Source of the DNA: Paulinella micropora
Lineage: Eukaryota; Cercozoa; Imbricatea; Euglyphida
DNA length: 20,914 nucleotides
Direction of reading: 5' to 3'
Assembly: GCA_009731375.1 (NCBI GenBank)
Contig: BJOX01000070.1
Location: 872,679-893,592 of the forward strand
Below the pieces are notes generated by a model, which was not told the DNA's origin, did no database searches, and saw only the letters and a program-made list of their open reading frames with translations. A program made the position numbers and the translations under genes. Of this stretch, positions 17,044 to 20,914 are shown piece by piece (position 1 is the stretch's first letter; each line of letters opens with the position of its first letter).

Positions 17044-18663
17044 TGTTAGCACAGGGTGAGGATAACGGGAGAGTTAGTCCGGATGATGATAGAGTTACCG
17101 TGCTAGAAGACGTAGATATAGATCAAGTGGATGGTCTAGAGGGAGTGGGAGAGGAAGAGCAAGGTGAAGAGGAAGACGTTGATTTGTTTGAGGGAACTGT
17201 GTTTGTTTTGCATGGTGGTGGTGGTGAGGATGTTGAGGAGAGTGAAGAAGATGGTGATACACCCGCTCCACCTCCTATCATACTATTGCCTGCCCCCACA
17301 TCATCAACTCACAACATCGAAACAAAATCTCGTACACCAGTGCAAGGAGTAGAGAGGGCGAATGTGGTGAGAACTATTTCATTGCCTTCTGCCTACACCT
17401 ATTGCTGCGGTGCCATCAGTGCTCATGCCTCCACCCCCACAGAGAGGGAACAAAAACAAACAAAAACCAACACTAAACCAAGACAGGATTGTCACAAAAA
17501 CATTGGTAGGTAGGAAGATTGTTGCAGCTGCACCTGCACTGACCAACACTCCACGTCCACCACACCAACCAACAAAGAGAGAACGAGAGAAGAAAATCAC
17601 TCAACCAGTTCCACAAACAACCACAGCACCCAAAACAACAAACAAGGATAAACAGCCCGAGAAAATTTCGTGCAACAAGCAATGCTGCGGGAAAACTTGA
17701 CGGGGTAAACCTTGCAAAGTTCGTTTAGGGGCCCATCTGTTCGGGCCACCTCAAAGAATGGCAGATAGGCTAAACTATGATGACTTTTGTGGCTATCATG
17801 CAAAACAGAGTGCTTTTTTTCCGTTCATAGACTTAGAGCAGGCTGCAACAGACAGACCACCAGCAGTGGTTAATTATCCAAACGAGAAAAAGTTACGGGA
17901 AATAACGAAAGAATTTCTCGATATGTTCGGTAATTTACGCTGTGTAGCTGAAGGAGAGGACTGGAATTATCAACCCCCTCCTTGGGTTGCTAATCCTACC
18001 TCCTCAGCTACACTAAACACACTGACTTGGAGGTTTGTAGGTGACCTCCCACAGATCGGTCGCGGCGCCCCGGGGAACTTCCCAGTCCGACCTAGCTTCA
18101 AGTTTTGACGCTGCGTCTCCGCGCAACAGGTCTGCCCTCAGCGTCCCTGAGGAAGAGGAACCGGTAAGCACCCCCTCCTCCACTTCCACCATCATACCAC
18201 CATCTGTCATCTCACCTTACAGACTAGTCTCAAGCATTGACATGCAGACAGTTGGAGAGATAGCTAGTGAGTTGAAAAGATCAGGGGGAGTATGGGATGA
18301 GAGGAGAGTGATCGAGGTAGGAGGAAAGATAGACGAATACTTGACTGATGTGATGAGAGCTATTGAGCTAGTGACTGTGACTCACAACACAAGACATACC
18401 ACTAGCCCATACTCCACCCAACACGACAACAAGCATTTCACTCCAACTACACCTGACACATCCAACACACCGAACGATGGGATAGAGGTTAGACTAGATC
18501 CCACAGGTAGGTTTGTTGAGGTGACAGTTCCTCAGGAACTGATCACAGGTGCGTCTAGAGAGAGAATCAGTCAGTTGGACAGACAGGTAAGAGAAGTTAT
18601 AACTAGGTAAGAGAAGTTATAACTAACCTGCAAGAAGAACTGAAAGGACAGATTCAGACTGGA
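17044..18663 (+). pseudogene. Retroelement Gag-Pol spacer, multiple frame breaks
   Basis: Three or more overlapping frames read acidic, then Pro/Thr/Gln-rich low-complexity protein (about 17040-17700, frame change about 17440-17510). Next comes a more ordered stretch beginning ADRLNYDDFCGYHAKQSAFF (17758-18108), then a Ser/Pro-rich and helical stretch (18041-18610) ending at a duplicated 20-bp tract. I recognise no enzymatic motif here. It lies between the zinc knuckles and the protease, so it is probably an unusually long Gag-Pol linker, but it could include an unrelated insertion. Confidence 0.4.
18586..18625. repeat. 20-bp perfect tandem duplication
   Basis: The 20-bp unit ggtaagagaagttataacta occurs at 18586-18605 and again at 18606-18625. 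The extra copy shifts the frame (20 is not a multiple of 3) and creates a stop for the upstream reading frame. The two copies are identical, which suggests a recent event or an assembly artefact. Confidence 0.9.
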
Positions 18664-19386
18664 ATGCCTGATAGAGACTATGACCCAGACGACTCTGATG
18701 ACGTCCCTGAGCTTATGTTATCAGAGCCGTCTGAGTTCTCAGAGTCTGAGGAAGAAGAACAGTCAAAAAAGAAAAGAAAGAAGAAGAAGTTGAAGAAGAA
18801 GAAGAAGAAAGACAAGAAAAACAAATCGAAGAAGAAACAAGACTCCACCACAGTCATGGCACACAGTAAGCTAGTAAAGAGCAAGCATGTGTATCAAGAT
18901 AGCGGTGCGACTCAGTATGTCTGTCACGACGACACGATGATGAAAGAACTGAAGAAGATCAGCAAGGTAACATTCAGTACAGGGAATGGGACGAGAGTAA
19001 TAGGAGAGGCAGGGTTGATGTGTGTAGCTAGAGTAGATGGAGAGGGGCGTATGCATAAAATTTGCAAGAGTGCCTACTACGATCCACTCATGCCAATCAA
19101 CGTTGCCCCCACTGGCCCGATGGACCATTTCCATCACAGAGCAGTGCTCCATCAAAATGGACAGATGTTCATCTTGAAGGGGGTACTGCTTGTGAAGGAA
19201 AAGGACATACTTGTCAGAGGGAGGATAACTAAAGCCTTGCTATACAGATGGGATAGCCATAAGGATAGTACTAAGTTAGATCCTAAGTGTCGTTTCACAC
19301 CTAAGGGTGCGCCTGAGAGAGAGAGAGGGAGGCGGGGCAGCAGGGTGGGAGAACCCAAGCATAAAACCCACACCCTCAGACAATAA
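18664..19386 (+). pseudogene. Copia aspartic protease region
   Basis: A 240-codon frame. It begins with an acidic stretch, then a long Lys block (about residues 35-60, from a GAA/AAG-rich tract), then the protease. Catalytic motif DSGA is at residues 79-82 (about 18898), in the expected copia context (VYQDSGATQYV). Beta-rich sequence with GNGTRVIGEAG follows, resembling the protease flap and later strands. The final ~30 codons after a short GA run (19313-19328) are probably out of frame: the next frame (from about 19330) carries on toward the integrase. Polyprotein-embedded protease, normally releasing Gag and integrase. Confidence 0.65.
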
Positions 19387-20237
19387 AGGGCCAATAGTAA
19401 CAGCAAAAGAGAGTAAAGTGAGTATTAATTCATCTAAACTAATAATAAAGAATGCTGTTCTGTTTGTTAAGTACCCTTCTACTGTCAAGAGAGTGAGAGT
19501 GCTGCCTGTTAGTATAGTGCATGCTATGGCGGGACATGTAAGCTGGGAGAGAACTAAAGCTTTAGCAGACGCCGTAGGCATTAAGCTAGTAGGTAGAGAT
19601 GGTAGAGAGTGCAAAAGAAGAATGTAGAATGTGTGAGCCATGCATGATTGCCAAAGCCAGCGTGTTGCCTCGATTTGCTTCCAATCATTTGCCTCGAGCA
19701 GAGAGAGTGGGAGAGATGTTGCATTGTGACACGCAAGGCCCGTGGAGAGTCATGTCACGGGAAGGAAGAAGGTATAAATTCACGGTTATGGACGATTTCT
19801 CGGGTTATGCTCTTGATTTCTACTTAAGATATAAAAATGAATTTATATCTTGCATACATAAAGCGATAGCGTTTATTGAGAGACAGACAGAGAGTAAAGT
19901 TAAAGTTGTAGTTTGCGACCAGGAATTCACGGCACCAAGAGAGATCAGTGAGAAATATAGCGATATTATATGGAAAGATGCAGCCACGGCTGATAAAGAT
20001 GGTAATGCGAGAGCTGAGAGAATAAACGGGGTGACGGGGGGGCCTGCTCGCGCACTTAGGCAGCATGCTCGATTTCCGCCCAACTTTTGGGCAGAAATGG
20101 AACATACAGCCACAGTGCTATATAATATATTGCCTATAACTAAAGGACAAAATATTAAGGGCACGTCGCGTTACCAATTACTCTTCAAACGTGCACCACC
20201 ATTGCACCAATTACGTCCAATTGGGTGCATGGAGTGA
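19330..20237 (+). pseudogene. Copia integrase (pre-integrase HHCC and DDE core)
   Basis: Integrase for inserting cDNA into host DNA. The pre-integrase zinc-binding region reads HAMAGHVSWERTKALADAVG and then CEPCMIAK, with a one-base frameshift at about 19612-19625 between the His and Cys halves. The catalytic core shows LHCDTQGPW (first Asp, about 19728), VVVCDQEFT (second Asp, about 19917) and ARAERING (Glu, about 20015). 32 residues separate the second Asp and Glu, slightly short of the usual 35-36, suggesting a small deletion. The frame ends at TGA 20237 after PIGCME, where copia elements continue into a conserved post-core segment. Confidence 0.75.
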
Positions 20238-20640
20238 TGCACGTAGGAAAGGTCAATGGTAAAGGATCCATGCCCGGTAAGTTAGTAAAGTTAGTAGGAT
20301 AAGATATGCATCGCAATTTATACAGAGTTTGGGATGGACAGAAAGTCTTGTCAGGCGTTAGAAATGTCCGTTTTGATCTTAGTAGGGTAGGTGAGTCGAT
20401 AGAACCTCAGGTAGCATGGGAAGATGCAACTGAGGGGGAGATAGACACACAGCCAGAATTCAGCGATGCATTAGACCACAGCAACACACAGGGGTTCTCA
20501 GACACCGGGATAGCCATAGGAACTAGCCAGGTAGCCGATTTAGAACATTTAGAACCCAGTTCCACTGATAGTCCAGTTGCACCATTCCCTCAGTCCTACC
20601 ACTACACCGCACGTAGACAGGGAGGTAGAACTAAACATTC
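20238..20640 (+). pseudogene. Copia post-integrase segment
   Basis: The frame from 20306 reads HRNLYRVWDGQKVLSGVRNVRFD, matching the post-integrase segment of copia elements (short aromatic, Val-rich strand preceding VxFD). It is followed by an acidic linker and then YHYTARRQGGR, like the Arg-rich patch before reverse transcriptase. The element stops here; RT motifs are absent. The ORF continues to 20716 but its last ~25 codons appear non-retroviral. Confidence 0.6.
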
Positions 20641-20679
20641 GACAATCTTGGGGGTATCCCTTTTTCCGAAATTTTCCAT
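20637..20679 (-). pseudogene. Possible displaced 5' end of the ATPase gene
   Basis: On the minus strand an ATG at 20679 opens MENFGKRDTPKIVE. It is short and ends against retroelement sequence, with an AT-rich leader upstream (20700-20790). PLV packaging ATPases often have a short N terminus of this kind just before the beta strand and Walker A, and that strand (IFPVTVYL) starts at the far side of the retroelement, on the same strand. This fits insertion of the retroelement into the gene. The fragment is too short to prove homology. Confidence 0.3.
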
Positions 20680-20699
20680 GAAGTATATGGACTTTTTTG

Positions 20700-20914
20700 A
20701 AAACGTGTGGAAATGAAAGGAAATGAATTCCCTGATTGCAGAACATATAAAAATAATATTAAAATATGTTTTTATTAATTGTAATACACTTTAACTTCAT
20801 CTTCAGAGGTGGGCAGGAACCGGTCCGACACGGTAATTTTTCTACTTTTTCGTAGTCCCGGCTACCATGAATCTATGATGATAACAATGCCGAACATGCA
20901 GAATTTGCTTTTAC
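20700..20914. other. AT-rich right flank
   Basis: About 215 bp with no recognised gene. It could be the viral right end or host sequence. It does not match the left edge of the insert as an inverted repeat by eye. Confidence 0.4.

Larger units (their letters stand above)
15465..20640 (+). mobile_element. Ty1/copia-type retroelement, incomplete and decayed
   Basis: Plus-strand order Gag with two zinc knuckles, aspartic protease, GAG-pre-integrase HHCC region, integrase, then a copia-like post-integrase segment; this protease-integrase order before any RT is diagnostic of Ty1/copia. No reverse transcriptase or RNase H motif is found and no second LTR can be matched, so the copy is truncated before RT. 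Frame breaks are many, including a 20-bp tandem duplication at 18586-18625. Its left end abuts the truncated ATPase gene and its right end a possible ATPase start, so it may have inserted into that gene. Precise ends, LTRs and target-site duplication were not identified. GC content is higher than in the neighbouring viral genes. Confidence 0.75.

Overview
The window looks like a stretch of eukaryotic nuclear genome. It has long GA/GT microsatellites, locally duplicated AT-rich blocks, two 10-N assembly gaps, a Ty1/copia-type retroelement, and, in the middle, a decayed endogenous polinton-like virus (PLV/Maverick-type dsDNA virus). The sequence does not identify the host; an alga, another protist or an invertebrate are all possible.

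Layout. 1-111: GC-rich foldback palindrome. 112-413: AT-rich, nothing seen. 414-3432: two families of local tandem duplications (A: three units; B: three units) built around GA, GT and GAA microsatellites, with N gaps at 2411-2420 and 3138-3147. 3433-3657: AT-rich left edge of the viral insert. 3658-15455: the viral element. 15465 to about 20640: a broken Ty1/copia element (Gag with two zinc knuckles, aspartic protease, integrase; no reverse transcriptase) lying next to or inside the 5' end of the packaging ATPase gene. 20637-20914: a possible leftover ATPase 5' end on the minus strand, then AT-rich sequence.

The viral element carries a PLV-like set. On the plus strand there is a small coiled-coil protein, a family-B DNA polymerase of the protein-primed type, and a small ExoX-like C-terminal domain protein. 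On the minus strand, from right to left, there are an FtsK/HerA-type packaging ATPase, a basic core-like protein, a basic/coiled-coil protein running towards an adenain-type cysteine protease, a penton (minor capsid) protein, a double-jelly-roll-type major capsid protein, a fibre-like structural protein, a DCL/DUF3223-like protein and a class-3 lipase. Together these would replicate the genome (polymerase), build the capsid (major and minor capsid proteins), mature it (protease), fill it (ATPase) and handle entry or attachment (lipase, fibre). No integrase, helicase or terminal inverted repeats were recognised.

Nearly every viral gene is broken: I count about 17 frameshifts and 3 in-frame stops over roughly 9.7 kb. 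The 408-codon fibre-like gene and the 68-codon first gene are open throughout. The element therefore reads as a fossil or non-autonomous copy, although some single-base indels in A/T runs could be assembly errors. Family assignments come from recognising motifs by eye; no searches were run.
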